Source of the DNA: Lachnospiraceae bacterium
Lineage (GTDB): Bacteria > Bacillota > Clostridia > Lachnospirales > Lachnospiraceae
DNA: 55,539 nt
Direction of reading: 5' to 3'
NCBI GenBank assembly: GCA_019423745.1
Contig: JAHZAV010000017.1
Coordinates: 1-55,539, forward strand
Part shown: piece by piece, positions 34,735 to 43,424 of the stretch
Layout: each line of letters starts with the position of its first letter
Position numbering within the stretch: position 1 is the stretch's first letter
Translations under genes and position numbers: made by a program
Notes under the pieces: generated by a model
What the model was told of the DNA's origin: nothing
What the model saw: the letters and a program-made list of their open reading frames with translations, nothing else
The model's database searches: none

Positions 34735-36735
34735 TTATCTTACTTTACGCTTTTGAATCATCAAGCATGTAAAGAGCGCCCCACACATCAGAACGATCCA
34801 TAAAGCTGCCGTCTGTTGGTCACCGGTCTTGGCTGCACGATTTGTTTTATCAGTTGAAGAAAGCTGATTCTTTTCCGTTTTCTGAACATGCATATTCTCG
34901 CCTTCCCCGTCTGACGGATTCGTAGAACCAGCATTCTTAATTATAAATACTGACTCTGCTCGCCCATCCTGGAACCAAACCTGTAAATAGTGTTTTCCTT
35001 CAATAAGCTGGTTCAGATAAGATTGTTTTATTTTTATAGTCACACTGCCGTCTGGCTGCACTTCTATCGTATAAAATTCTTCTGAAAGTATATTGCCGTC
35101 AATAGAAACTTTTTCCGGTTTGTTCCCGTTTCCTTCAACCTTTATTTCGAGATCATTTCCTTTCGTAATCTCGGTTTCCTTTCCTTCTGATACAGTATAG
35201 GCTTTTTGAAGTTTCAGTTTTACTTCCATTGCCGGAAGATCTGTGTAGCCGTGATTATAGGTATATACAATTTCTTGATTTCCTTTGTTCACAGCTGTTA
35301 ATTTTCCAGTTGCCGCATCATAACTATATCCAGCACCTTCCGGTACACTGACTCTGTTAAGATCCCCGACAATCTGATTCATATCTAATATCAGATTATC
35401 ATTCTCGACATTGGCATAAACAGTTCTCGTCTGAGGAGAAACGTTCTTTTCATACCATAAATCCCCTACTTTAGAAAGATCCAAAGATGTCAGATGATTG
35501 TTTCCGCAACGCAGGCTATATAGCTCCTTACAGCCAGAAAGATTCAAAGATTCTATTCCTGCATTTTCACAGTACAATTCCTGCATATTGAGATAACTGC
35601 TAAGATCAAGATTTTTTAAATTAGAAATATTTGTATCTGAAATATTTAAAATACGAAGCTGTTTATTGGCACCTAAATCTAATGTCTGAATTTGTGTATT
35701 TTTACATTCCAACCGCTGCAGTTTTGTATTTTTGGTCACATCCAGGGATCTAATTTCTGTATCTGAACAATTTAACCCTACAAGCCCCGGATTTTTAGAT
35801 ACATTCAGCTCTTTTAAGTTTGTCTGATAACATTCCAGCGTATGAAGCCCTGCAAATGAGGTAAGATCCAGTTTTTCTAAAGGTGTATTGTAACAGAATA
35901 TTTCATACATCTGTGGATTTCCGCTTAAATCCAATTGTGTGATACCTGTATCTGAACAATACAAAGCAGCCAATTTCGGATTATTCTTCAAATTCAACTC
36001 TGTAATTCCCGTACCCGAAACTCTGATATGCACCAATTCTGGATTTTTTGTTACATCTATCTGCGTCATAGGCGTATTCGTTACATACACTTCGTATAAT
36101 TCCGGGTTATGACTCAAATCCAGCTGGCTTACATTTGTATTTTCACAATTCAAGGCAAACAGCTTTTTATTATTGGATACATCCAGACTACTAATATTTG
36201 TGTTATTACAATCCAGCCGACGTAAAGCAGAATTAGATGAAACTGACAATTCTGAAATTCCTGTTTCATAACAATGAAGTTCTTCCAGATTGACGTTATA
36301 ACTGATATCCAGAGCGGTCAATTCTGAATTATAAGTACAATCCAGATATTTTAATTTCTGGTTATTCTTTAGATCCAACTCTGTAATTCCTACAGACGAA
36401 CAATTCAGACTTTCCAGGGATGTAAAATACTCTATTCCAGTCATATCGGTAACCCAGTATTCTCCCCACAAAAAATCTATGGTTTTTGCATTTTCCAGCT
36501 CTTCTTTTGAAAGGCTGCTGCTGCCATCCGTGTCAAACTGCTGCGAAACGTACTCTCTAAATATCGGATCCGGAAAATGCTGTTGATCTACAGTAATTTC
36601 CTCCGCTTCAGCATTTACAGTTACAGAAAAACAGGAAATCGCAGCAACCGGCAGAAATAAAGCCGCCATTTTCCTTAAGTTCTTCTTTATATGTTTTTCC
36701 CCAAATAACATATCAAAAGACTTTCGCTCTTTCAT
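34735..36735 (-). CDS. cell-surface leucine-rich-repeat protein
   Basis: This 666-residue protein has a signal peptide (after KKNLRKMAALFLPVAAISCF), a long array of about 14-16 internalin-like repeats of roughly 21 residues (unit LxxLxCxNTxIxxLDLSxNP), an Ig/MucBP-like region after YVYTYNHGYTDLP, and a C-terminal segment AAKTGD followed by a hydrophobic helix and RKVR. The last part is a variant sortase signal (xxKTG-type), so the protein is probably wall-anchored. Repeats carry many NT/ET pairs in a solenoid. It probably binds host or bacterial surface ligands; that role is inferred. Confidence 0.85.
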   Translation of the reverse strand: MKERKSFDMLFGEKHIKKNLRKMAALFLPVAAISCFSVTVNAEAEEITVDQQHFPDPIFREYVSQQFDTDGSSSLSKEELENAKTIDFLWGEYWVTDMTGIEYFTSLESLNCSSVGITELDLKNNQKLKYLDCTYNSELTALDISYNVNLEELHCYETGISELSVSSNSALRRLDCNNTNISSLDVSNNKKLFALNCENTNVSQLDLSHNPELYEVYVTNTPMTQIDVTKNPELVHIRVSGTGITELNLKNNPKLAALYCSDTGITQLDLSGNPQMYEIFCYNTPLEKLDLTSFAGLHTLECYQTNLKELNVSKNPGLVGLNCSDTEIRSLDVTKNTKLQRLECKNTQIQTLDLGANKQLRILNISDTNISNLKNLDLSSYLNMQELYCENAGIESLNLSGCKELYSLRCGNNHLTSLDLSKVGDLWYEKNVSPQTRTVYANVENDNLILDMNQIVGDLNRVSVPEGAGYSYDAATGKLTAVNKGNQEIVYTYNHGYTDLPAMEVKLKLQKAYTVSEGKETEITKGNDLEIKVEGNGNKPEKVSIDGNILSEEFYTIEVQPDGSVTIKIKQSYLNQLIEGKHYLQVWFQDGRAESVFIIKNAGSTNPSDGEGENMHVQKTEKNQLSSTDKTNRAAKTGDQQTAALWIVLMCGALFTCLMIQKRKVR

Positions 36736-36985
36736 ATTTTCCTCCTAAATGACTTGCTATAAGATCTTCAGAAAATATGTCATAACCTCCCTTCCAGTAC
36801 ATAAAACACATTATATTTTCAGAATATCTTAGTCTGAGCATATCAAATTAAGACAAAACTTAGAAATTGATTATTTAAATAAAACTAATATATTTATCTA
36901 ATTTATCTATAATCTTTTTACTGCTTTTCTTTTAAATAACTACAATAACTGGCTTTCACCGGTTCTATTCTGATAAAACAAAAAA
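36736..36985. other. AT-rich upstream region of the LRR gene
   Basis: No gene is seen. It is AT-rich and probably contains the promoter of the LRR gene, but no clear -35/-10 pair could be chosen. Confidence 0.4.
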
Positions 36986-37024
36986 GACCCGGAAATACCG
37001 AACATCCGTATCCCCAGGCCTTTT
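36986..37024 (-). terminator. terminator of the CoA-transferase gene
   Basis: Arms AAAAGACCCGGAAATAC and GTATCCCCAGGCCTTTT pair at 13 of 17 positions around a nine-base loop. On the minus strand it is followed by TTTTTTG, 60 bp after the CoA-transferase stop. Confidence 0.65.
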
Positions 37025-37086
37025 GCTATAAGCTTTTTACTTTTTTCTGTTTACAATTAAATTTTGCATTCATATCTCTTATATCA

Positions 37087-38598
37087 TCACCGCTCCACTT
37101 CAAAAGGCAACCGGTCAATGATGTCTCGTTCCACATCCACTCCCGGATACACTTCAATTAGTTTCAGTCCTTTTGGCGTCAGGCGGAACACACAACGCTC
37201 TGTTACATACAGTACTTTCTGTCCGTTGGCAATAGCTCGCTTCGCTGAAAAGCTGATACTTGCCACCTTGTCCACAAATTTAGGAATGTTTCCTTCTTTG
37301 TGGATAGTAACTACATCCCTTTTCAGAGAAACTTCAAGTCCTTTTGTATTGAATGTCATACAGAATACGACTGTGGGCGTCTTAGCTGTAATATTTGCAA
37401 ATCCTCCGATTCCAGCAAAAGCACCTGTTCCCCGGTGTGCATTGACATTCCCTTCTTTGTCCACTTCCAGGGCTCCCATAAAACAGATATCCAGTCCTCC
37501 ATTGTCATATAAATCAAACTGGTTAGCCATATCATAAACAGAAGAAGCCCCGATCATGGCTCCAAACACTTCGCCGGAGACAGGAAATCCTCCAATCCCT
37601 CCCGATTCCACAGTCAATGTCACCATATCAAGCATACCATTTTTTCTTGTATGTCTTGATACCATTTCAGGAAGCCCAATGCCAATATTGACAATATCAT
37701 CCACCCGAAGCTCTTTTGCCGCCCTTCTGCCTATAATATTTCCAACTGCATTATTACTGGGCTGTTTTGCGGACACAGTATCGATCTTTTCGTTCCACAT
37801 ACTCCAGTCCTCAAAGGGAATCTCAAAACTTCCGGTAAGTGCCTGATAGGCTTCATTTCGTTCCTCCGGATCCGCCACTACGATGGCATCCACCAGACAG
37901 CCCGGGATAATGGCATTTCTTGGACGGGAAGGTGTATTAACGAGACGATCCACCTGAACAATCACCTTTCCATGATTAGCCTTGACAGCCTGACAGATCG
38001 ACAGAGCGTCACCGGACATGAACATGTCATCAAAAGAAATATTGCCTTTTCGATCCGCCGCTGTACCTTTAATCAATGCCACCGTGATCTTCGGCAGTTT
38101 ATAATAAAGAAACTCTTCTCCATCCACTTCCACATATTTGACAAGCGAATCATCAATGGAAATCCGGTTAATACCGGGACCCTCTTTTCTAGGATCTACA
38201 AAGATGTCAAGCCCTACTTTTGAAAGTGCTCCTGGCAGTCCTCCAGCCTGCGCGCGGATAGCATGGGAAATACAGCCAAGAGGCAGATTATACGCCTCAA
38301 AACGATCCTCCAAAACCAACTTTTTCGTGCTCAGCATGGCGCCAAAATGGCCGCAAATCAACCGGTCCACCGCTCCTTCCCGAATGTATCCCTCCGCGTT
38401 ACGCTCCTCGCTCCAGACTCCGAATCCTGCACTGGAAATAACAGTTAAATGCCTGGGAGACTGCATACGCATATATCTCCGGTATATAGCCTCATGAAGC
38501 TCCACCGGATTTTCTATTCCAACAAAAGAGTTCACACAAATACAATCGCCATCCCGGATCAACCGGATAGCTTCATCTGCGCTCATGATTTCATACAT
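37087..38598 (-). CDS. acyl-CoA:acetate/3-ketoacid CoA-transferase family enzyme
   Basis: This 503-residue enzyme carries both CoA-transferase domains in one chain. The N-terminal half (about 1-250) has VNSFVGIENPVEL, and the C-terminal half has NIGIGLPEM and the catalytic-type glutamate E331 in TVESGGIGG. Relatives include propionate CoA-transferase and YdiF. It transfers CoA between short-chain acids in fermentation; which acids cannot be told. The gene is divergent from marR and not linked to other fatty-acid genes here. RBS GGAGGG precedes the start. Confidence 0.9.
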   Translation of the reverse strand: MYEIMSADEAIRLIRDGDCICVNSFVGIENPVELHEAIYRRYMRMQSPRHLTVISSAGFGVWSEERNAEGYIREGAVDRLICGHFGAMLSTKKLVLEDRFEAYNLPLGCISHAIRAQAGGLPGALSKVGLDIFVDPRKEGPGINRISIDDSLVKYVEVDGEEFLYYKLPKITVALIKGTAADRKGNISFDDMFMSGDALSICQAVKANHGKVIVQVDRLVNTPSRPRNAIIPGCLVDAIVVADPEERNEAYQALTGSFEIPFEDWSMWNEKIDTVSAKQPSNNAVGNIIGRRAAKELRVDDIVNIGIGLPEMVSRHTRKNGMLDMVTLTVESGGIGGFPVSGEVFGAMIGASSVYDMANQFDLYDNGGLDICFMGALEVDKEGNVNAHRGTGAFAGIGGFANITAKTPTVVFCMTFNTKGLEVSLKRDVVTIHKEGNIPKFVDKVASISFSAKRAIANGQKVLYVTERCVFRLTPKGLKLIEVYPGVDVERDIIDRLPFEVER

Positions 38599-38717
38599 AA
38601 CACTTTTCTCCCTCCGAGTATTCTGAAATTAATACTAGCAGAAACGCTATTTAAAGTCCAGCAGGAGCACAGATTTCCATCGAATACCCTTTTTAACAGG
38701 AAAAATAATATTACCTA

Positions 38718-38746
38718 TTGACATTTTATAAATCCAGCCATATTAT
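38718..38746 (+). promoter_or_regulatory. SigA promoter of the marR-FUSC operon
   Basis: TTGACA (38718-38723), 17-base spacer, TATTAT (38741-38746). The MarR palindrome directly overlaps the -10 element. Confidence 0.85.
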
Positions 38747-38774
38747 TAACATTGTTAATTATCATTGTTAACAT
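38745..38774. promoter_or_regulatory. MarR-type operators ATTAACATTGTTAAT and ATTGTTAACAT
   Basis: A 15-bp palindrome at 38745-38759 and a second GTTAAC palindrome at 38764-38774 overlap the -10 element and start site of the marR gene. This is the arrangement expected for autorepression. They could also affect the divergent CoA-transferase gene. Confidence 0.75.
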
Positions 38775-38792
38775 TATAGGGAGGTACAAAGA

Positions 38793-39218
38793 ATGAATAT
38801 AGACTGGATGGACATGGTATATTATCAACAGCAGTTTCAAAAGCTCTCCAGGCTGCTTCTTCCTGCAAAACATACAAATTTAACGATCAGCGAATGTGAA
38901 CTTCTTGCCTGGCTTTATTTAGATCCGTCTCAGAATACTCCTGTTCTTCTCAGCCAACGCAGCGGAATGAAAAAAGAGGCTGTAAGTCGATGCCTGAAAA
39001 GTCTGATTGAAAAGAACTGTATTCATAAAGAGAAGCAGACTCATGATGAGCGGAGCTATAAAATTTCTCTCACGGATACCGGTATTTCTGAATTAAAAAA
39101 AGGATACGAAATTATTTTACAGCCATTCTATGATTTATGGAGAAGCACTGGAACTGATTTCGAAAAGTTTCTACAATACACTTGCAAAATAGTTACTCAC
39201 ATAAAAAATGAAGAATAG
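38793..39218 (+). CDS. MarR-family regulator
   Basis: This 141-residue protein has the MarR winged helix (residues 30-100, ISECELLAWLYLDPSQNTPVLLSQRSGMKKEAVSRCL in part, and the wing KQTHDERSYKISLTDTG). It is followed by a FUSC-type exporter whose likely start is ten bases after the stop of this gene, so the two form a typical drug-or-acid-sensing operon. GTTAAC-type palindromes overlap the promoter. Ligand unknown, perhaps an aromatic acid. Confidence 0.92.
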   Translation: MNIDWMDMVYYQQQFQKLSRLLLPAKHTNLTISECELLAWLYLDPSQNTPVLLSQRSGMKKEAVSRCLKSLIEKNCIHKEKQTHDERSYKISLTDTGISELKKGYEIILQPFYDLWRSTGTDFEKFLQYTCKIVTHIKNEE

Positions 39219-39228
39219 GAGTGATACA

Positions 39229-40281
39229 ATGAGTTTTTATAATACACTACAGATGGATCCCTCTGTTCTAAAACATAATATTTCTCAATGCGGTACTTCC
39301 AGAGAAAAACTATTCTATTGGACGGTAATGACTGTACGCTCGGTACTTATTGTCGCCTTTGCTGTACTATTTATCGGTACTCTTTCCAACTTCTTTGGTC
39401 AGGAAAATACACCTTTAGCTGTTGCCTTATTCTGCATTTTACTTGGAATAAGATTTGTGAATTTTGAATACTGTATCAGAGATTCTCTGGTAACTTTAGC
39501 CATTTCACTGGGTATCTTACTATTGATTCCTTCTGTTGTAACCATTCTGCCACCTTATGCTGCCGCTCTTCTTCATTTTATAAGCTTTTTCCTGTTACTT
39601 TACATCACCTCACAAAGACCTGAACTTGGAAATGGCGGGCTTTATAGTTTCGCATATGTTTATCTGTCAGGAAATCCTGTTTTTGGCGCAGCATTTGGAA
39701 AAAGAGCTTTGTTGGCATTTGTTGGGTATATTCTGTGTGCAGTTATTCTTTATACAAAACACCGCCATAAACATACAGATGTCCGTTTCCATCATGTTCT
39801 TCTCAAATTTGACTTGCATAATGTTGTCCATCTGTGGCAGTTACGTATGGCAATTGGCGTAAGCCTGATCTTAACTGCCGGACAATTTTTCGGAATAGAA
39901 CGGTTTATGTGGATGGGCTTTGCCTGTGCATCCTTGCTTTGTGAATATCCTTATTCAGAAAATGTGGCTTCCCGTTTTTACCAACGGATCATTGGAGTAT
40001 TGGTTGGTTCTGGAGCCTTTTATTTACTTTTCTGTATAACACCCGAATCTTTCCACTCTTTGATGGGACCACTTGGAGGAGTGTGTCTTGGATTTTGTAC
40101 TGATTATCGCTATAAAACTGCCATGAATTGTTTTGGTGCTCTTATGCTTGCAGCCGGGATTTACGGCATACAAAATGCTGTTCTTCTTAGAATTGCCGAT
40201 ACTATTCTGGGGGTTATATTCGCTATGTTGTTTGCTATGCTGTTTCACAAACTGGTGGGGTCAAAATTCGAAACTACCTAA
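39229..40281 (+). CDS. FUSC/aromatic-acid-exporter-like membrane protein
   Basis: The start is taken at 39229 (AGGAGTG ahead of ATG), giving 350 residues. It has about ten helices in two hydrophobic blocks around a short cytoplasmic loop (KHRHKHTDVRFHHVLLKFDL). The second block, with RMAIGVSLILTAGQFFGIER and SRFYQRIIGVLVGSGAFYLL, resembles the FUSC/ArAE family, which exports aromatic acids such as p-hydroxybenzoate. The start is ten bases past the marR stop, so it is probably under that regulator. Confidence 0.82.
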   Translation: MSFYNTLQMDPSVLKHNISQCGTSREKLFYWTVMTVRSVLIVAFAVLFIGTLSNFFGQENTPLAVALFCILLGIRFVNFEYCIRDSLVTLAISLGILLLIPSVVTILPPYAAALLHFISFFLLLYITSQRPELGNGGLYSFAYVYLSGNPVFGAAFGKRALLAFVGYILCAVILYTKHRHKHTDVRFHHVLLKFDLHNVVHLWQLRMAIGVSLILTAGQFFGIERFMWMGFACASLLCEYPYSENVASRFYQRIIGVLVGSGAFYLLFCITPESFHSLMGPLGGVCLGFCTDYRYKTAMNCFGALMLAAGIYGIQNAVLLRIADTILGVIFAMLFAMLFHKLVGSKFETT

Positions 40282-40320
40282 AAAACTTCCAACCGTTCAT
40301 TTTTCAGTTATCGCATATCG

Positions 40321-40349
40321 TTGACATCTCCTTCCAAATCTGCTATAGT
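40321..40349 (+). promoter_or_regulatory. SigA promoter of the MATE gene
   Basis: TTGACA, 17 bases, TATAGT (40344-40349). The start site should lie near 40356, leaving a leader of about 110 nt. Confidence 0.85.
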
Positions 40350-40380
40350 AGTTGCGTTCATCGGAGGGTGAGCAACACTT

Positions 40381-40401
40381 ATGAAGTTGCGAGCTGGATA
40401 A
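40381..40401 (+). CDS. possible six-codon leader peptide (MKLRAG)
   Basis: ATG AAG TTG CGA GCT GGA TAA lies in the MATE leader, with GGAGGG 12 bases upstream. Its last codons and stop overlap the left arm of the terminator that follows. A ribosome stalled on it could prevent terminator folding. This is a candidate, and the spacing to the ribosome site is slightly long. Confidence 0.35.
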   Translation: MKLRAG

Positions 40402-40448
40402 GATGGCAGGTGAAATTCCTGTTTTTCTTATCTGGCTCTATTTTTTTT
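40391..40448 (+). terminator. leader terminator before the MATE gene
   Basis: GAGCTGGATAAG (40391-40402) pairs with CTTATCTGGCTC (40427-40438) with two wobble pairs; an inner CAGG/CCTG stem and a run of eight T follow. It lies between the promoter and the start codon, so expression of the transporter needs read-through. Confidence 0.85.
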
Positions 40449-40465
40449 CAATAAAGGAGGACCCC

Positions 40466-41824
40466 ATGCTCCAAACAAAAGAACAGAGTTTGATTAAGGG
40501 TAACATTCTGAAATCTCTAATTTCCTTTGCTTTTCCAGTCCTGCTGGCACTGTTTTTACAAGCCATGTATGGCGCTGCAGACCTAATTATTGTCGGACAA
40601 TTTGCAAATACCTATGAACAGTCCGGTGTCGCATCCGGCAGTCAGCTGTTTAATATAATTACCATGTGTATTACTGGCTTGACTATGGGCGTAACCGTAT
40701 TTGTAGGAGATAGTATCGGAGCCGGAAATCTCCAAAAAGCTGGAAAAGGCGTTGGTACCGGCATTGCTGTTTTTGCTCTGCTGGCAGTTATAGTGACCTC
40801 TTTGGTAGTTCCTTTCGGCAATAATTTAGCTACCTTTATGCATGCACCAACAGAAGCATTTTCACAAACCACTAGTTATATACAAATTTGTGGAATCGGA
40901 ACTGTTTTCATAACCGCATACAATGTAATCGGTGCTGTTTTTCGCGGCATTGGTGATTCTAAAACACCTCTTCTTACGGTTACCATCGCTTGTATCATTA
41001 ATATTTTTGGTGATTTACTGCTAGTGGCTTGGTTTGGAATGGGTGCCGCTGGTGCTGCCATTGCAACAGTATCTGCTCAGGCAATCAGCGTCATATTTTC
41101 GCTTTATCTTATCAGCAAAAGGACCCTTCCTTTCATTTTCTCAAAAAAATATATTTGTTTTAATCCTACCTATTTAAAAAGAATTCTACTGGTAGGTGTT
41201 CCCATCGCTCTGCAAGAGCTGCTTGTACAGTTTTCTTTCCTGTTTATTCAAGTAGTCGTCAACAGCATGGGGGTTTTGGAGTCTGCTGCTGTTGGAGTAG
41301 CAGAAAAAGTGTGTGTCTTTTTGATGCTGGTATCTTCCGCATATATGCAGTCCATTTCTGCATTCGTGGCACAAAATAACGGAGCGGGAAAATTTGACCG
41401 CTCTCGCAAAGCACTATACTATGGAATTAAGACTGCTTTGCTTGCCGGTTTTGTCATGGGAGCCTGTTCCTTTTTTGCAGGTGATTTATTGTCCTCCATC
41501 TTCTCTTGTGATAGAAAAGTAATTTTCTACGCCCACGATTATTTGAAAGCCTATGCTATAGACTGTCTGCTCACAGCTGTTCTCTTTTGTTTTATCGGAT
41601 ACTTCAATGGTTGTGGCAAAACGGTATTCGTGATGGTACAGGGTATAATCGGTGCATTTTGTGTAAGAATCCCCACCGTCTATCTCATGAGTCATATAGA
41701 GGGAGCTTCCTTATTTCATATCGGGTTGGGTACGCCCATTTCCTCTGTAGTTCAAATCATTCTGTGTATTATAACTTACTGCATCTATCAAAGAAAATCA
41801 AAACGAATGCAATCATCTCAATAG
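40466..41824 (+). CDS. MATE-family multidrug/metabolite efflux transporter
   Basis: This 452-residue antiporter has twelve helices in two MatE domains (residues about 20-180 and 240-400), with ISFAFPVLLALFLQAMYGAADLI and the repeated VFRGIGDSKTPLLTV block typical of the DinF/NorM group. AAAGGAGG lies before ATG 40466. A longer reading from 40403 would begin inside the terminator hairpin and is not used. The leader has a promoter, possible leader peptide and terminator, so expression is likely induced by an inhibitor or metabolite. Confidence 0.93.
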   Translation: MLQTKEQSLIKGNILKSLISFAFPVLLALFLQAMYGAADLIIVGQFANTYEQSGVASGSQLFNIITMCITGLTMGVTVFVGDSIGAGNLQKAGKGVGTGIAVFALLAVIVTSLVVPFGNNLATFMHAPTEAFSQTTSYIQICGIGTVFITAYNVIGAVFRGIGDSKTPLLTVTIACIINIFGDLLLVAWFGMGAAGAAIATVSAQAISVIFSLYLISKRTLPFIFSKKYICFNPTYLKRILLVGVPIALQELLVQFSFLFIQVVVNSMGVLESAAVGVAEKVCVFLMLVSSAYMQSISAFVAQNNGAGKFDRSRKALYYGIKTALLAGFVMGACSFFAGDLLSSIFSCDRKVIFYAHDYLKAYAIDCLLTAVLFCFIGYFNGCGKTVFVMVQGIIGAFCVRIPTVYLMSHIEGASLFHIGLGTPISSVVQIILCIITYCIYQRKSKRMQSSQ

Positions 41825-41851
41825 ATTATTAATCTGTGATTTCAAGATACA

Positions 41852-42736
41852 TTAGACAGGAAATAGAATCTTCAACATAGCCATTTCTGCATACTGTCGA
41901 CTATTAAAGTTCAAATATCTTCGTTTCAATTGAGCATCATACAGCTTGAATTCATGTTCTGATATCTGTATGGTATATTTTAGATTTCTCATTGCAGAGT
42001 GTAATGCAAGTTCCCACTCAATCCGATTTTCCATCGTTTGTTCCGAAATCATCTTATATAACCATTCAAACTCTTTATAGTCAAAGCCATCTCTTAAAAA
42101 TCCTGTCCATAAGGCAACTTTCTGCGTAAAATTCAACGCATACAAATAATCAGAGGATGTCACTTCTTCTAATACACTACCGTAACAGAAACAACTGTTT
42201 TCCCAATGGTTTTCTATATTCTCTTTTATAAAAAACTCATGATATTTCCACTCTGCTACTAAAATCCCTCTTCTCCAATCCGCGGATTGCAATAACATTT
42301 CCAGTACCTCTGACTGACCTGAAGAGCCACAGTCCACTCTTAAACACAAGGAATATATCGTTTCAACTTTTTCCCCAGATACGGTGTTCTGTACTCCATA
42401 ACAACACTCGTCTCGCTGTTCCACCGTAAGCCAAACAGTTTCCTGGGAAGGATATGAAGTTCCGAACACGTCCATCTTCCATCTAGAATTCACAATAGAA
42501 AAATACGGACCAAATGTCTGCCAGAAATCATCTCCTGTAAAAGCGAAATTTCGGAAGAGCAGATAAATTGTCTTTTCGTTCTCCTGCCCACGTCGGTATA
42601 CCAGTGGACAAGCCTGCGCCCAATCACTTATTTCAAACAGGAAATTAAACAGATCTAATGCTACTACTTTCTTTTCTTCTTCCATAGATGGAATTTCTAT
42701 CTCATCTGCTCTTTTGAAAAAGTGCATCTCCATCAT
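41852..42736 (-). CDS. unknown 294-residue protein at the end of the kdp operon
   Basis: I do not recognise a family. The protein is acidic and soluble with many Trp, Phe and Tyr residues (for example VYRRGQENEKTIYLLFRNF, DFWQTFGPYFSIVNSRWKMD, VALWTGFLRDGFDYKEFEWL). No signal peptide or transmembrane segment is seen. The start is 18 bp past the kdpC stop with AGAGGGG upstream, so it is probably cotranscribed with kdpFABC. Its place suggests a role in potassium homeostasis, but that is inference only. Confidence 0.75.
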   Translation of the reverse strand: MMEMHFFKRADEIEIPSMEEEKKVVALDLFNFLFEISDWAQACPLVYRRGQENEKTIYLLFRNFAFTGDDFWQTFGPYFSIVNSRWKMDVFGTSYPSQETVWLTVEQRDECCYGVQNTVSGEKVETIYSLCLRVDCGSSGQSEVLEMLLQSADWRRGILVAEWKYHEFFIKENIENHWENSCFCYGSVLEEVTSSDYLYALNFTQKVALWTGFLRDGFDYKEFEWLYKMISEQTMENRIEWELALHSAMRNLKYTIQISEHEFKLYDAQLKRRYLNFNSRQYAEMAMLKILFPV

Positions 42737-42754
42737 TGCTCTTTTGCCCCTCTC

Positions 42755-43408
42755 TTAAATAATATCTAAAGCCTGGGCGATCTGAATATTAACATTCAAT
42801 ACATTGACAGTGTTCTCCCCAAATACACCAAGTACTTTTCCTGAAGTATTGTTGGCAACAATTTCTCTAATCTGCTCCTCATCCAAACCAGAAGCCTCTG
42901 CAATTCTTGGAATCTGAATTTCAGCAGATTCCGGAGAAATATGAGGATCTAAACCTGAACCGGATGCCGTAAGCAAATCCGTCGGGATATCCTCTCTCTT
43001 AACAGCCGGATTCTTTTCCAAAAACACTTTTATGTCTGCTTCAACTCGTTCTGTAAGCGCAGGATTAGATGGTGCATAATTGTTTGATCCGGAACCCAAT
43101 CCAGCAAACTCTGTACCATCATTATAATATTGCTTACCGTCTTCTCCCTCTACATATACATTATAGTGATAAGCAGAAGGACGACTCCACATATAATAGT
43201 CCTCTGTAAATTCCTGTCCCACATTTTCCGCACCGACTGTCTGTCCATTCACAGTAATCAAATTCCCATTTGCCTGTTTTGGAAAAATAAAAGCTGATAC
43301 ACTTGTCAGCAAACAAGGGAACCCCAAACCGCAAATCACCATTAGTGTTACAGATACAGCCACTGTTTGACGTGTACCGTGTAATATCTTTTTTACGCAT
43401 TCTTTCAT
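42755..43408 (-). CDS. kdpC: K+-transporting ATPase subunit C
   Basis: Starting at 43408 (overlapping the kdpB stop region, with AAAGGGTGATT upstream) the protein is 217 residues. It has one N-terminal transmembrane helix (QTVAVSVTLMVICGLGFPCLL) and the KdpC extracytoplasmic domain with GQEFTEDYYMWSRPSAYHYN, GSGSNNYAPSNPAL, LLTASGSGLDPHISPESA and the C-terminal VNVLNVNIQIAQAL. KdpC stabilises the KdpFABC complex. Confidence 0.95.
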   Translation of the reverse strand: MKECVKKILHGTRQTVAVSVTLMVICGLGFPCLLTSVSAFIFPKQANGNLITVNGQTVGAENVGQEFTEDYYMWSRPSAYHYNVYVEGEDGKQYYNDGTEFAGLGSGSNNYAPSNPALTERVEADIKVFLEKNPAVKREDIPTDLLTASGSGLDPHISPESAEIQIPRIAEASGLDEEQIREIVANNTSGKVLGVFGENTVNVLNVNIQIAQALDII

Positions 43409-43424
43409 ATTATAATCACCCTTT

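Noticed and set aside
40403..40465. Longer MATE start at ATG 40403
   Set aside because: The extra residues are encoded by the terminator hairpin and a perfect AAAGGAGG lies just before ATG 40466.
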